DNA from: JBCCYM01 sp039190005
Lineage (GTDB): Bacteria; Pseudomonadota; Gammaproteobacteria; UBA12402
Assembly: GCA_039190005.1 (NCBI GenBank)
Contig: JBCCYM010000001.1
Span: forward strand, 51,329 to 115,328
DNA length: 64,000 nucleotides
Direction: 5' to 3'
A program made the position numbers and the translations under genes. Within the stretch, counting starts at the first letter, position 1; each line of letters starts with the position of its first letter. The notes beneath the pieces were generated by a model that made no database searches, had not been told where the DNA came from, and saw only the letters and a list, made by a program, of their open reading frames with translations. Positions 63,861 through 64,000 of the stretch are shown piece after piece.

Positions 63861-64000
63861 TGTCAAGGCAAAATAGAAATTTCCGGTAAAGGGCAAAGTA
63901 GAGATTTCCGGTATGTTGATTGAAAAAGCTGTTCATGAAATAGAAGTAGAGAGTAGTTGAGCGTGCTTATTTTTGTTTTTGGATAGGAGTTGATTACGCC
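63861..64000 (+). mobile_element. Probable left end of an IS21-family element, cut by the window edge
   Basis: The sequence opens TGTCAAGG and has two direct repeats of GGCAAARTAGARATTTCCGG at 63867-63886 and 63892-63911, each ending in TTCCGGTA. Multiple short terminal repeats of this kind (GCAAA.TAGAA..TCCGGT) are typical for IS21-family ends. About 75 bases on, AGGAG at 63985-63989 is followed by a possible TTG start reading M-I-T-P, which resembles the beginning of some IstA transposases (MITPE). The transposase itself is outside the window, so the call is provisional. Confidence 0.5.

Overview
The window reads as chromosome of a low-to-middling GC gammaproteobacterium, most like the Legionella/Coxiella side of the class. 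This is an inference from content: ftsQ-ftsA-ftsZ-lpxC-(dciA)-secA-mutT, rpmH-rnpA-yidD-yidC-mnmE, an HMG-CoA reductase next to an alkyl-DHAP synthase, and a secreted propeller-like protein with cysteine pairs of a kind I associate with Legionella relatives. No rRNA, tRNA, CRISPR array or intact phage was seen. Nearly all the DNA is coding.

Layout. 1-10.1 kb: cell division and envelope (ftsQAZ, lpxC), an outer-membrane-like protein and a glycosyltransferase on opposite strands, dciA, secA, mutT. 10.1-10.8 kb: small scrap island with an orphan VbhA-like antitoxin and a transposase remnant. 10.8-17.6 kb: complete seven-gene Mrp Na+/H+ antiporter operon and a DAACS symporter. 17.6-25.2 kb: erpA, then on the minus strand a tatA-tatB-tatC operon whose last gene is a 1785-residue protein with its own twin-arginine signal and two bulb-lectin domains. 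25.2-33.2 kb: hemF, topA, smg facing rpmH-rnpA-yidD-yidC-mnmE, with dRS3-like inverted repeat pairs in the gaps. 33.2-38.6 kb: AT-richer accessory block of secreted proteins and a phosphoesterase. 38.6-44.8 kb: glycolytic operon gap-MFS-pgk-pyk-fba. 45.0-49.4 kb: HMG-CoA reductase, PlsC-like acyltransferase, alkyl-DHAP synthase and an SDR, which together look like an ether-lipid module. 49.5-54.2 kb: GH15 hydrolase divergent from a fused trehalose-6-phosphate synthase/phosphatase, then an isochorismatase-like protein. 54.1-57.6 kb: cadBA lysine decarboxylation system. 57.8-63.8 kb: EamA transporter, 2OG-Fe(II) oxygenase, tpiA, zapE, an alpha/beta hydrolase and murJ. The last 140 bases look like the left end of an IS21-family element.

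How parts fit. Mrp, CadBA and trehalose synthesis together suggest a cell coping with pH, sodium and osmotic stress. The glycolytic operon and tpiA supply dihydroxyacetone phosphate, the backbone precursor for the adjacent ether-lipid genes. The Tat genes and the giant lectin are arranged as one transcription unit, exporter followed by presumed cargo.

The strongest candidates for something undescribed are the Tat-linked giant lectin, the HMGR/PlsC/AGPS/SDR lipid module, and the pair of secreted-protein genes that share near-identical terminators. Two interspersed repeat families (CCTGAGCYTGTCGAAGG, including a five-unit 23-bp array, and dRS3-like inverted pairs) mark several of the gene-block boundaries.
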